DNA of 64,000 nt from Plectrocnemia conspersa. Lineage: Eukaryota > Arthropoda > Insecta > Trichoptera > Polycentropodidae. The notes under the pieces are model-generated. The model did not search any database and was not told where the DNA came from. It saw only the letters and a program-made list of their open reading frames with translations. Shown piece by piece: positions 13,210 to 26,800 of the stretch (position 1 is the first letter of the stretch; every line of letters begins with the position of its first letter). The stretch is from contig VTFK01000300.1 of NCBI GenBank assembly GCA_009617715.1, forward strand, positions 248,001 through 312,000. Direction: 5' to 3'. The position numbers were made by a program, and so were the translations under genes.

Positions 13210-13700
13210 TTATGGAACTTCTTTTTCGAGTGCGTTGATCTCCGCCGGCGATGATGAGATAACTCCTTCAGTTGCGAGCCATTGTCAGGTCGCATCACCT
13301 CCGAACCGAGTCCCATTGACATATCAGTCCGGGCACCATGAGAAATCGATACGAACAAAAAACCTTATCTCGCTTTGGGTATTGGCGCGTGATGACCAAC
13401 ATGGCTGGCCCTGACAAATCTCACTACTTCCACCGTTTCGACCGTTTTTTACCCATCGAACAAGAAGACACGATACCATATATTATACATTAATATAACG
13501 CGCTACGATACCCTTCACGGATTAGGCGACTTCTTTATTAAGTAAAATTTATACGACGCGATTAAGAGCAGACGACCCTAATGGATTACAAGGGATTGAC
13601 CCAATTGATTGATTCGGAAGACCTAATAAACGGTAGACATGTCTAGCCGCGGCATTATGCCAAACAACATACGAAAGTGACTAATAAGTGTCCAGACGTC
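13210..13700. promoter_or_regulatory. Long GC-richer island
   Basis: About 490 bp of raised G+C with ATTGATTGATT-like, CTTATCTC and TAATGGATTA motifs. TAATGGATTA resembles paired K50 homeodomain sites. A minus-strand frame here (13104-13358, with a run HHRRRRSTHSKKK) has no usable splice donor and a poor acceptor, so I favour non-coding regulatory DNA. A coding exon is not excluded. Confidence 0.33.
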
Positions 13701-16163
13701 TGGAGATAAAAAGCGTATTGAAAAATAATAATTGCTTATAATCTGGTGAAAGCACTTGATAAATCCAATTTGTTGTGAAACATTCCACGGTATGATTGAA
13801 GTTAGTTTTTGATGTATTATACTAACACGATAATATTTAAATTTAATAGTAATAATATTTTCGGTGGGAATGTTTGGATTATAAATGTTAAACGGTAAAT
13901 GATAATCAACTGTACGTCACTATCACTAAAATACGGACGAGCGAATCGAAGGAATTTATCTTATATACAGCGTGTCTCAATAATCAATTAATTGATATCA
14001 AGATGTAGATTTTTATGGCTATAACATATTTTTTTAAATAATAAATAAACATAAAGAGAACTTTATAATATAAAAATATGCTTGTTTGGTTTTTAAATAC
14101 TTTAAAACATGTTTCAGTTCACACTTCCATTTGTTATAAGGTTATTCATGTGAAAAGTGAACCTTTTTTATATCTAGATCAAATCTCGTTTATCCTCTTG
14201 AGTGATTCACTGTGAAACATACAAAAATATTATTTTATTATATATTATTCTTGAAATATATGCAATGTGTAGTATTGTTTTTATTATAAGAATAAAACCA
14301 CGTAAATATATTAAAATTTAAAATATTGTAACGAAAATCGAGTAAAGTGTTGAACCACTGATGTTTATTAACAATTTAATTTAAAAAAATAAACTAATTA
14401 TTAAAAAAATCTAAATATTAAAAATATTTTGCTTTTAATTATATTTATTTATTAATTATAAGAAATATATTTTGTAGAAATGACATTATAGAGACATCTA
14501 TTAATTTTTATTAAAATGTTTATAGAGCCATCTATATTGTTTTTTAGAAGTAATATTAGACTTATTTTATTTATATTAATTTTCTGTAGATGTCTATCTT
14601 AGCATATGCTTAAAATAAATTTAATATATTTTGTATTTAATACATCTAATTACTGTTTTTTGTGTATATTTTACGAAATTTTTAATAATTTTTAAAAGTA
14701 TGTTCTCATTTTTTTTTAATATTCATGTTACTAATTCACACTTTAACTTTTTATAGAAAGTAACATGTAGGTCACCACCTTTGTCCTCTAAAAGGGTGTA
14801 AATGAGGTCGTTTAGAAGCTCAAGCTCAGGGGTTATTTTCATATTGCCACCTAATACGACTACATTTATATTATATTTAATATTCCTATATTATTTACGT
14901 GTAAACATATTGTTTGTATATGTACATACATAGGTTATGAATGAGCTTACAAGCGAACTTGTTTGGATTTTCTTAGAAATAATGTTGAAGCGAATTCCCA
15001 AAAAACAATGTAAATGTCGATTTTATCCTGAGGCGAAAATTCTACAAAATGTAAATTAAATTATTCCTTATATAACAACAATGAATATATTATACATTAT
15101 ATTTAAAATTGTATAAGAGGTAAGAATGATATTCTAAGTGTATTAATTTATATGGCATAATCAAACGTGGTTCACTTAATAAATAAATTAAAATAAATCT
15201 CTTGCTCTTTTTACGTTGAAAATTTTCATGAGTTAAAACAGGAGCTATATTATGCCGATACACAATAACAAAAAATCTGTACCTTAAAAATACAACCATT
15301 AAATACATCCATAGACGAATAATACGAATATTATCACCTAACAAGAAGGTGTAATTGTATAATCTTGAATGAAATGCACCCTAAAACTAGAATAGTATAA
15401 TATGATATTTCTCAGATAAAAAAAGATTCCAGATCTGTCCTAAAAGATTAGGGACGTTGATCAACTTCAATATCTCTTGAACTACTACTTTAATAGAAGA
15501 GTTCAAGCGGAGCGGAGCTCCGATTCTATCCAGATAACCATTGGAAGCTAGAGAAAAGCAGCCATTTTCGCATTGATCATCCGATCTGGTTCAACTAACC
15601 AGTCATCTTGCTCCTCAAAGGGATCAAATTGATCTTTAAGACGTCTTAGTGATTATTTACGACGCAGTAATCCGACAATAATAACACAGCACGTATCTAT
15701 ACCATAATATAAAATAAATGCATAAATTTTATAACCATGTTTAAACTGTTGTGGCTTCATAAACAATCATAAAAACCAGCCAGTATCTCACACATATAAT
15801 TATTATTACTGATTATATTTGTAAATTATCGTTGCTGTTGACCATTGTTTTTATGGAAATTTTTCTTACTATATCGTTTCTGGTTCGAGACGTAAAATTC
15901 TAAGATACGCGGCACTAGAAGGCACTGGGGAGACGCAGGCTCTCTGTTAGAATGTAACACCACGGGTCCAGTGCACTGATTGGACTCACTGTGGTAACTA
16001 AAATATATCAACGTTCTAAGATGAATGGATGAGACAATTTTGTGATAATGTTCACACTTTTATATCATCGTGAGTGTGGAAGAACTTTGAACGTCACTTC
16101 CCGTCAAAAAAAAATCAGTCTATTGTTACTGATAATTATTATGGGTAATTCGTAATCAAAATC
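13701..16163. other. Non-coding DNA with one coding-like scrap
   Basis: Mainly AT-rich. On the minus strand, 15548-15652 is open for 35 codons (motif DQFDPFEEQDDWLVEPDRM, then a stop) and looks compositionally like protein. It has no clear acceptor and no recognised family. It may be a relic of a mobile element. Nothing else was recognised. Confidence 0.4.
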
Positions 16164-16365
16164 AGATAAAATATTTATTATAATTCATTCAGCAGTGAGT
16201 CATAATAAAATGCGATTGAATTATATTGTGAATTACATATATTATATTAAAGTAAATATAGATAAAATTTATTAAGCAGTGAAAGTCGTAATAAACGCTA
16301 TTGAATTATATTGTGAATTACATATATTTTAAAGTAAATATAGATCGAATTTATTCCATAATAAA
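16164..16365. repeat. Tandem duplication, about 80-95 bp unit, 2 copies plus a partial third
   Basis: Units begin AGATAAAAT..TTTATTA and share TTGAATTATATTGTGAATT and AAAGTAAATATAGAT. Copy 1 spans about 16164-16259, copy 2 about 16260-16340, and a truncated third start follows to about 16365. The copies differ by small indels, so the duplication is not recent. Confidence 0.75.
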
Positions 16366-19300
16366 ATTAAGGGCGAATTCGTATAAAAAATACTGCCCTC
16401 CTACGCAAATTTCAAGTTAATCATCGTCAAATGTGTCTTTGAAATTGGAGTTGTTCGAATTTTCATTTCAATCCCATTATCGTTTTTTTTTTCATTTCAC
16501 CGCCATTATTTTATTTTGATTCCAACCTACTCTTTTCATTCATCAAATTTACTTATTATAAATATTATTGACACTACTATGGTTTCGTCACGTAGGTATG
16601 GTTCGTTCCAGATTTTCGCAAGGTCGATTATCTTACTAAACTTGACCCGGTTGTCACACACACTCAACAATGTGTACACAATGTGGAAGCAAGGATCTTA
16701 CCCTTATCTTTATAATAAAATTAATAAATAAATTTCACTAATTTTAAGCACAAACCTTGGCCTTATTTAATGAGTAGGAGTTTATTGGATTGGTTTCAAT
16801 TTGAAATACAATACTCGATAAAATCTAAAAGAATAAATTATCTGTTATAATAAAATTAATAAATAATAAAATCAATGCAAAAGTAACGAATATCTGAATG
16901 TCAATTATTGTCGGAAACAAGATTATCAAGTTTTGAGCGGTTTACTTCTGTAATGTCTGGTCAATTCTCAACACTTCGAATAAAAATAAGTAAAAATTAA
17001 CGTTTAATTTTGCGTGCATCGACTCATCAATTCAAGGGTAATAATTGTTGATGCACACTCAAAGCAAAGTAGTACTTAACATATATAAATTGTTTTTACT
17101 ATATTATTTATACGTTTGTTAAGAGCTGTAGCATATAAATGTTAATGGGAAAGAAAATCAGAAATGAAAATAAAATTGTTAATCAAATTAATTTATTGAT
17201 TTTAATATTATAAAATAATTAGATTCTAAAACATTAATAGTTTAATGATTGATCTAAGTATTTTTTTAAATTACTTTTATTTTGATAATAAAATTTATAT
17301 TAGGAGTGGCTAATTAGTGAGAAAGGATTTTAAGCAGATGGGAATACAATCCCAAGCCAAAATTGCAATCTTGGAATTTTGGGACTGACATATATTGTAT
17401 ATTATACTAAGCTATATATACTAAATTGCATTTATAAATTTATAATTGTTGTTTTTGCAACTGCAGCTTCGTCGGTATTTGTTTTATTAACTCCGAAGGT
17501 TCTGGATGAGAATTCTGAAGGGACTCGAACAGATGGCATTTCGAGTGGTTTTATATGATTTTTAAAGAGCAATTAGCATGTTTTGCTTATATCAGACTAA
17601 AACTGGGTATTGTATCGGTTTAGCCTAAGTAAGAATCACCTGCCTCAACAGCTTATTTCAAGGGTTTTAAAACTTTATCACCGCCATTTTCGTTAAACGC
17701 CATAAAAAAATATTTAAATATAACGTTGAGAGACCGTCCGATGAATACAAATAATATTTTAAACAATTAATTGTTCATGTCAGACCATTACTGTTATCAA
17801 GAAAGTGTTTTAATGAATTTTTATGTTAATTAATGGCTTTCGAAATTTTGAGCGGCTATTGTGCGATTCTGGGTGTCGTGCTAATTTGTAGTGTTTAGCT
17901 ATTAGCGTTTTTGTGATTTCTAAAAATGAGTTGCGCATATAAATAGTCGATTAAACTAATTTATTTATTATAGTAAAATAAATAAGTAGCTCGACATTTT
18001 TATATATGGGTTTACTAGCATCAGAATCGCACGTTAAACTATCTAATAATAATTTTGGTTCATTTTAATTAAATTTATATCTAATACATTGTCATTAAAT
18101 AAAATATTACTATGTGTAACCATAATTGCGTTATACTATGATAATCAATTATATTTATTATATGATTTGACTGTTGATTCTAAGAACTGCGAATAAACGA
18201 TTTTCTAAAACGTTATATTCTCGAATTTAGCACCTTAAATTGATATAAAAAAGTGATAAACAGTTTTTAAAATGAATCAATTGGTGTATATTTGTAAAAA
18301 AATATTATTGTTATTGTTGTTATTACATCATATATAATATTAGCAATTGTTGTCTATGAAGACAATATTTTCTTTTTCCATTATAAACATTATTTCAGTT
18401 TTTTTAAAACGTTTTAGGATATAACTATACCAGTGTAAAATACATTTTTAAGGTCACTGAACTTAAAGATTTTGGTGAGGGAAACGTCTAGCCACATCCA
18501 GACCTGGTCAACGACTCACAGCAACAGGTTCATGATACTTTCAGGAAATTGTAAAAGAACAATCCCTTGGAGCGAAGGCTAACCTCTGTAGCATAATACA
18601 TAACATTATTTATATTATAATTAAATACACAGCTATAATATAGCAAAGCGAGAAGAAAAAGATAGCAATCATTCATTAGATTCCGAAGAACGGCTGAAAA
18701 GAAATTGCTCTCAATCACAGGCATCGACCCTGTAATTTGAAACTTTCTAACGAATTTAACACCCTTGCGAATTTCAATCCAGTCTTTAATTTGACTGTGT
18801 AGGTTTAATGGTTTATTATCTGCCTTTTGCTAAAAATATGTTAAAGTAATAAAAACGTGAATTTCCTCTAGGCGATCTATTTTTTTCAACGAAAATTTTG
18901 AGGGAAAAAATATTTTATCATCGTAAAGTATTATACAATAATAAAATATTCAACCTTTGAATTTACATTTTTTGCGATTATTTATCCAAGTAATGTATAC
19001 CTATCTCGTTTTGTTCATTCGTACTCCTTTAAGTTAAAGGTCAAATTTTTTTAAAAAATAAACATATCTTTTATAATATGATATTTTTCCCCCATTTCCG
19101 TTGAAAATGTATATCGCAAAGCTTGCTTAAAAATATATTAAATTTCACATTATTATAATATTGAAGCACTTTATTTAAAATATTTAAATTTCATGTTTTA
19201 ACATATCGTTATATATTAATTATTTAGACTTGCAATTGAAAACAAACCTTGTATAAGGCCAATGCACTTTTGGTAGTCTGCCAAGTAAGTCCATCATACA

Positions 19301-20469
19301 ACGTATACATGTGTATATGACTAAGATCATACATATGACTATTTTGCTTTATAAGTATATTATTTTATGTTAAAATATTATTTCCACGATAATATTATAA
19401 TATCGTATTTTTTTAAAACAATTCTTAAAAATATATAATTTTGGAGCGGATAATTTTATTTAGATACGTGTCATTAATATTCGTAATAAACATAACAACT
19501 AAATACATATGTCAATGATATCATAGGTAATGGAATTTTATATGCAGGTTATTGCATTAAAAATATTGCTAATATAAAATTTAGTTATATTATAATGCTA
19601 AAATATTATTAATGAGCACTTAGATTGCTATAAATTAACTGTACATATGAATAGTGAAATTTCTATTCCAGGAACGTAGAAAAAAAACAATTCTTCAAAC
19701 TGAAAATTTATTTATATATATTCTGATTAAAATAATATTTATAATATTAATTACAATAATAAATTCATATAAGGTTATTTCCTAAGAAATATCAAAACGA
19801 CCGGTGCTTTTATATTATTTTTAATGCATACAAATACTGTTTATTAAATGGATTTTTCTAAAATTGTTCTCTAAATTATTCATAAAATTTTGCTCCTACA
19901 TTTATCTTATAAAATATTTATTTTAAACGCATAAATAAATATTATAAAATATATATAAAATAAAATAAAACTCAATAGTAATTATTATGTTGCTTTTACT
20001 CTATTTTTTTAATATCAAATAGTTTTAATAAATAAAAGTAATAAAGACATATACAATCATAGGTTTTTTAAACCAAGGTCATATTCTGGTTAATATTTTT
20101 CAGTTTTTTATAAATTATCATTAACCATTTATAATTAATCATTTATAAAAATTCTATAATATATAGATTTGCTACTGTAAATATCATATTATGCAAGCTA
20201 ATATTATTAAGAAGACAATTTCAAGAGGTGCGACAAAAAATATAAAGAAGTATGTTATAATGAATCCATGAAAAATATAAACTACCTCTTGGTGTCGAAT
20301 AATTAAAAAATGTCATATTTTCTAACCTTAAAGAGATATTTTAAACCTAAAATTTAAGAATGTATAAATCAATTAGTCTATCACCAATATTTATTTTTAT
20401 AAGTATTGAAAAATAAATCGATTTAATCAAAACCGTAACTATATTTATAAGCCCACAAATCGTCATAAA
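16366..20469. other. AT-rich non-coding DNA
   Basis: No supported coding exon. Short frames (16516-16731 plus, 18530-18724 minus) have no domain, splice or context support. A small imperfect palindrome TGGGAATACAATCCCA lies near 17339-17354. Confidence 0.5.
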
Positions 20470-20760
20470 ATCTACGCGAGCATGAAATCTACCTTAAATT
20501 GGACAAGTGTATAAAAGCATATACAAAACGCCTATATCAACTTAGACACCCAAGAGTTCGTACGAACTCAAAACCAAGAAGAGTAAACGCTGATTTTCGA
20601 AACGAAGTAAACAATGAAAACAACTGCTTTCCTCTTCACATAAACCCCGGTCCAGCTTTGACGGCTAATCTGATCTTGGACACGACTATGAGAATTTCAC
20701 GCAAACTAAACATAATTTTAGAAACTGTACGTGGACGTGACTCAAATTGTTAAATACATA
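20470..20760. other. Island with open frames on both strands, unassigned
   Basis: Less AT-rich than its neighbours. The + strand is open for 84 codons (20499-20753, basic N-terminal part with RTNSKPRRVN); a 37-codon minus-strand frame overlaps it. No recognised family and no convincing splice sites. It could be a short gene, an untranslated exon or a conserved non-coding block. Confidence 0.25.
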
Positions 20761-21419
20761 TCAATTATAAACAAAAATAGAAAAAAAATCTCATATTGCA
20801 AAACACATTTTAAAAAAAAAAAGTCTCATTTTTCTAACAATTCTTGAACCAACTGTTATTTTTTTGCGCTAGATAATCATATGAGAAATATACAATTCAG
20901 AAAATCGACAATTTAAAATTAATAGATTAATCATTTAAAAAACGTTATTTATAAACTTGTATTTAATTGAAAGAAAATCATAGAATGTAAAGGGCAAATA
21001 TATTTTTTTATTTGCCCTTTGTTTGATTTATAATATACAAAACAGCACGATTTTTATGGTTAACTGTTATATAAGTCCATATAATTTTCCAGATGGAAAA
21101 TATTTATTGCCAGCGGGTTGTTGATATTTTACCAACAGTCAGAACAAAAACATAAAAAAATATCAATATATAAATTAGATAGACTGTAAATATTTAATAA
21201 AAAATATAAATATTGCTTCTTTTAAGATGGAAAACTTTCAGCTAACAATCTATTTAAATTAATACAGTATTCAATTTAATATTTTTTATTGTTTATATAG
21301 TTTTATTTATCAAAAAATCCGTTATATAATACAAACTAAACTTAAACAACTTAAGTGAGAATACTAACTCCGATTATATTATTTAAAGAAAATAATTTGC
21401 TATGTGAAATTAGTTTCTG
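20761..21419. other. AT-rich non-coding DNA
   Basis: Nothing recognisable seen, apart from a short inverted repeat with GGGCAAATA and TATTTGCCC arms near 20992-21018. Confidence 0.5.
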
Positions 21420-21655
21420 GGGATGTTGATATTTTTCATTTGGCTAGGAAATGAGAATATCCGATCGCTTTCCCATCACCTGGTTCATGTGCAATCGCGT
21501 TTAAACCGGATCCCAGGTGAATGTGGAGGTAGAGTGGCTGAACATCGGTAGCGTGTTGGTAGATAGAGTTTGTTGGGCGCCGCGACGCCGTTTTAACGCG
21601 CCGATCGATAACGTAGCCGAAGCACGTAAAACAGGGACGCCAAGCTTTTATTTGT
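21420..21655. promoter_or_regulatory. GC-richer island with paired E-boxes
   Basis: Contains CACCTG (21477-21482) and CAGGTG (21514-21519), 37 bp apart and inverted, plus GCGCCGCGACGCCG. CAGGTG is a Snail/bHLH type target. The minus strand is open for about 68 codons here, but neither acceptor nor donor is convincing. Candidate enhancer. Confidence 0.33.
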
Positions 21656-22734
21656 AAACTCTATATATTTTAAAATTAATATAAACAATACATTAATTGA
21701 AATAGATTATTATATTTGTTTACGTCTGTGCATTTACTAGCAAAACATGAAAGATACAAAGCACCAAATTTTTTTTTTTTTTAGCCGAATTAATATAATT
21801 TTAGTGACCCTATATTTATTTTTCAATATAATTAAAGTGAATCAAATAACAAAGTTAGATTTTTTATTCGAATTTAATAGAAGTCTGCCTGCTATCTTTT
21901 TTGACACCCAACGCCCGCAGTCTTCGACTGCCCGTTTTTTTTTGACATCCTAACTATAAGCAGCAAAACTCTCGTATAGATAGCTCTGGCGTTATTAAGC
22001 TCTGGTGTTTTAAGGTCAATGCAACTGTTTTAGCTTACAATATCTTTGCAAGCTTAAAATAATATTGAATTAAATGATATCAAAGATAAAAATTAAAACA
22101 ATTTATATTATTTAAAAAATTAAAAGTTTATTACTTAAAAGTTCATAATATCTATAAATATTATAAGCATTAGCAGCAGTTTATTATTTTGCTTATAATA
22201 AACAGATCAACAACGAACCTTCTAGGTACTGCCACGGTCATTTTAAGCATACTGATAAAATCTGCAACGGCTTGCAGAAACAGTTTTATTTAAACTAGCC
22301 TTGTACCTTTACTTTTACGTACTTAAAAATACAGTAAGCCTTGAATTTTTTGACAAAGTATAAAAATAATGGGTATTGTAACCTGCATACGTATTAAAAT
22401 ATTTTATGTGTTTTTTTCCATAAAGATGAGGAAAAACTATTATTTTATTATATAATTCACATTCATAGAAACGATAACAACATGTTTACTAAAATCATTT
22501 ATAAAATAAATATATAATTAAAACAAAGATATTATAAATAAAATAAGTAATTTTAATTTTATAGAACAATTTTAATTGCAGGATCATAAAAATATTATCA
22601 TTTTCTTACATTAATTTAGAATGTTATTTTTATACTTAATTATAAACTTTCTTACATAAAAATATTACAACTTAAAACAAGATTATTAAAAAATTAGTTT
22701 ATATATTTTTTCTATATTTATTCTTATACATGCA

Positions 22735-22925
22735 GCAATTGAGAGCTTTTTCTCAAATGCGGATTCGCTGTTCTTACAAAAAAACCTGGAGTCGCTGTAG
22801 AAGGACTATCACACCGGCACATATCTGCAGAATTCTATTACCATTCAGACTGAAATGCTTCATCTAGAAATACTTCCGTCGAAGACGAATAAGGATGAAG
22901 ATTTTGTATGCCCAACGCCAAATTA
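22735..22925 (+). pseudogene. Broken coding-like remnant, family not recognised
   Basis: On the + strand the phrase AIESFFSNADSLFLQKN is followed by a stop and then a further open stretch ending LPSKTNKDEDFVCPTPN. The composition looks protein-coding but is interrupted. It most likely derives from a degenerate mobile element. No family could be assigned by eye. Confidence 0.25.
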
Positions 22926-23439
22926 AGATTATACAGATTGCATCTCACTATAATAATTTATTACTTATTCACGTTATTTATGATACGCTATTTTGCAGCG
23001 TCCTCAAATATGGCTCTATTTTCTGATATCGAATTCTAAGTTCTAATTTCAATGAATCCCGGAATTAAAATAATATATGTATGTAAATGTATTACACATC
23101 TATATTTACATATACTTAAAGTAAAAGCTTAAAACTTAGTTATAAGCTTTTGAATTATGGAATGGTGCATAAGCTTAATAAAATATTTAAAAAAAACTCA
23201 TTACAGCAAACCGTCAATATATACTTATGTTTCGGTTTAAATTATCTAAAAATTTCAGTGAACTTGTCTAGTTTTTTTAGATACTCAATTTTGGAACACC
23301 GTATATCCAAGAGTAAAATATATATTTTTATCGTTCTAGAGGCATGGACACACCCATATTATGTTCTATAATAATATAGAGCCAAAAACAGCTTTTACCA
23401 TAAATATTTCAGCTCAAAGAATTTGTGGAATTGACTCAC
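22926..23439. other. Putative intron sequence 3' of the minus-strand exon at 23440
   Basis: AT-rich with no coding character; the 23150-23371 plus-strand frame is low-complexity chance. Confidence 0.4.
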
Positions 23440-23552
23440 CTTGTCCCCCAAAGTAACAATAAATGCTTTCATCATTTCTTAGAATATCCATATTTATACT
23501 TTTCCACGTAAATTTCCTTCTTTCTACATTGAATGAAATACCAAAATTATTT
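23440..23552 (-). CDS. Internal coding exon of an unrecognised minus-strand gene
   Basis: On the minus strand a strong acceptor (TATTTTCCTTTCAG, AG at 23554-23553) opens an exon that stays open to a consensus donor CAAG|GTGAGT (GT at 23439-23438). Entered with the two bases left over from the exon at 30002-30069, it reads through without a stop: it encodes 37 residues beginning NNFGISFNVERRK, continuing FTWKSINMDILRND and ending YCYFGGQ, then the first base of the next codon. An internal ATG at 23491 could serve as the start if transcription begins in the GC-rich segment just upstream. I do not recognise the family. Splice quality and phase agreement are seen; the gene itself is inference. 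Confidence 0.5.
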
Positions 23553-23574
23553 CTGAAAGGAAAATATACGCCAC

Positions 23575-23872
23575 GTGATGCCTAAAATGCAATTTCTGAG
23601 TACAATGACCGACGTCGTTTTCAGTCGGCGTCCATATCGATGCGCCATGACCCTGTTCTCTCCCAGTCGCTCCACTGCCAAGTGTCGTCCTTCGTCCCTT
23701 TCGGCTCCTGTGCTCGACTGTCAGTTCCTGGCCAGCCATGACGGCTGGCGCACGCTCCGGTAAACCATCCACCGACATTGCCGCAATACCAGCACACAAA
23801 CAAATCCAAAAAATACATAAACTTGCGAATAAAAGCACAACAACATACTAGTAAAAAACACAATTTACACAA
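23575..23872 (-). promoter_or_regulatory. GC-rich segment upstream of the minus-strand exon, possible alternative promoter or 5' UTR
   Basis: About 23575-23770 is the most GC-rich patch of the left half. On the minus strand an open frame starts with a signal-peptide-like hydrophobic run (MLLFASLCIFWICLCAGIAA) and then changes to a charged, arginine-rich tail. It overlaps the start of the 23440-23552 exon in another frame and has no good donor. I favour a promoter or 5' untranslated segment feeding the ATG at 23491. A small secreted protein is the alternative. Confidence 0.3.
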
Positions 23873-26800
23873 ATCAAACTAATGCATTCTTAAACATGTG
23901 CCTGTGAATAACCATAAAAAACAATAACAATAACCTGCTGAAAACAATGGGAAAATTCGTCACGTTGTGTCGTGCGACCTAATGAGAATATCACCTGGTA
24001 AGTAAGTTTTAAGGGTCATTGGATTTAATGTGCGCTGGCACGTACTATATATCGCACGTAACATAAACATATGTATTTTTTTAATAATTCTAGAATATTA
24101 TGTGGATCGAGTAGTGCGTCTAGAATCGTCAATCTAAAACAACCACCATTATTAAATACGATTTACTGTGAGTATTACGAATTCCTTATGCCATCAGTAT
24201 TATATACATATGTATGCATGTACATGAAATCCTATCAATGAAATCCGATTAGTTGATTATAATATATCATATATAGGATAGACCATATCAAACTAATAAT
24301 TTAAAAATTTTCTAATACACAATTCTGTCGTATAGTTACAACAGAATTCAACTTTTTGTACAATGAATAATTTTAAAATAAATCACGTATGCTTACTTTG
24401 ACGTCCCCTAATTTATTATTGTGTTGCTACTCACAATATATATATGTACATAATCCAAACACAATCCAGCATCTTGAGAATAATAATAGTGTGAGATACA
24501 ATTTGCCACTTAGTCATATAGCATTCTCTGAAATGGGATGACTAACTTAAAAATAGAATAATATGTTTCGTCTTTATTCGCTGAACTAGTAATATAAATG
24601 CTCTGAAAAGAATCTAAGGCAAGAAAATCAGCTGTAATTTTTTTAATGAACTATATTTTATATAAAATGCATAAATTAAAATTTAGTAAATAATTACTCT
24701 TATTGTCATTTTATTAACATAAATAAAAATTATTTACTGTAATGCAAACTTAAAAATTGATTTTTTGACATTAGATTAGACAATATTTGCTACTTCTTTC
24801 AGTTTAGGATACAAATTACTATTTAGTAACATAAAATTACTTGATAGATTTGAAATAATATTTTGAATTGATATGTAGGCTGTAAAATATGTATATAAAT
24901 GCTTAAAAAATAGCAATTAATCTCATCGCCATTGTTTAAATCTATTCAACTATAGACAGTAATAAAAACTTTATAAATCGCTTTTCTGTCATTAGATTGA
25001 ACAGCCTTCACAACTTTTTAAATGATAGATTAAATATTCAACCGTGTTTCAAATTCTCAGTTGGAATAACAACTATAGTAAACGACCGTTTGACCTTTGG
25101 AGTTAGTTTTTAGACGGAGCCGGTTTAAAATACAATAGTACAATCTAGAATTCGTATCTTTCTTATACATTTCCATAGAATGTTTAGTTTAAGATGCACA
25201 CACACTTAGTCGAGTGTTATATTAGCTTTAACATAATTGTTATCTTCTTTAAGTAAAAATAATTTTAATCACTCTCTTGTTAAGCCTAAATTGTAATATA
25301 ATATATTATACATAGAACAACAATATAATATTTGCTAATTTTTAAAATAAAATTTACTGCTAAGATTAGAATTTTCAAAATACTTTACCATACTATTTTT
25401 TTTTACAATAATAACTCAATCTTTTAAGCCTCCTTAAAAAAATCTTATAATCGCAAAACATAAACCCGTATATAATCATAAATATATATCGTATCCTTGA
25501 AATCTACGAACTTATAATCAAAATTGCTAAAATACCAAATAACGATGTTTTCGATCAACTAGTGGAGCAGTTCAAGAAAGATACAAATTGGTGTTATGAT
25601 AAAACTACGGTTTACGTATATATTTAAAAGCTGCTTATGCGCTTTTTTTAAAAAATGGATTTGCCATGAATACTAAATTTATTATTAATTATCAACTAAT
25701 TTATTTACAATAAATTAAGACCATCATGATCTAACAGGTTTCTCCAATGCGTCACAATGGTCAGAAAACAATACGCAGTATTATTGCAATACACAAAAAA
25801 TATAATACATTATGTATTATATAAGATAAAAAATAATATGATACGTGCAATGCTAGCGTATTAAGGAGCCGGATGGCGACAGCCATAAGCGAGTCCTGTT
25901 TCTATCGGTTATTAAAAGAGGATGCGATAGCGATTCTCGCAGACAACTTTTGCGGTCATGCCAAATCATAATTAAACCATCACAAATAGTAATTAAACGA
26001 GAAATTGACAGTTGCTATGTATTAAGATGCTCGTAAAAGAGTTTTATTACTATTTTTATTTTACTAATTTATCAAAGCCACAAATTTTTTAGATACTTTT
26101 TTTACCAACAACATTTAGGGGTACGCTTCAAACTATTTTTTGTCTAAATGGTATGCAGTCAAAATAGTTTGAAGATCAATAAAATAGAGGACGCGAATAA
26201 TTGGCGGTTCGTCAAAGTGAAACGTGTTTCTTATAACAAAGCCGAGCATCTTGGAAGATTTATCGCAGACGTCATTAACGTGTAGAGAGAACCTTCACTT
26301 TATCCCAAAAGTGATTCCGAGATCTTTAGTGGAAGTATGCACATATAAAGCGTAAGAACTACAATATATAAAGCTTATGCTTATGTATCAGATTTAGTCG
26401 AATCATTAATGAGATTATCCAAATATATTTTATTTTTTATTTAAGCTCTTTATTTACATACGCGCATATAATATCGGTTTTTAAAAATTAATGACGTATA
26501 CAAAATGAAATATAAATCAATAGCAAGAGCGCTTTTTGAGTATAACCTTCAAATATCATTACCATTCCTTCCGCTCTTTCCTTTTCCCCATTCGATAAAT
26601 TTTACCAGAACTATAGTTACATATTTGCAAAGTTTCAGAACTTCAGTTACATATGTGTTTTCCATTTAATCTAAAATTATAATATGGACAATCTGAAACC
26701 GTAATTTGCACACAAATATATTATTATAGATAAGTGCTTATAATATAATTTTGAGCACAAATATTTAGACATCGCATGGATTCAATGTTGAAACTATATA

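Noticed and set aside
23980..24000. ATG followed by a GTAAGT donor on the + strand
   Set aside because: Only five codons and in the wrong phase for the 48741 exon; no promoter elements nearby.
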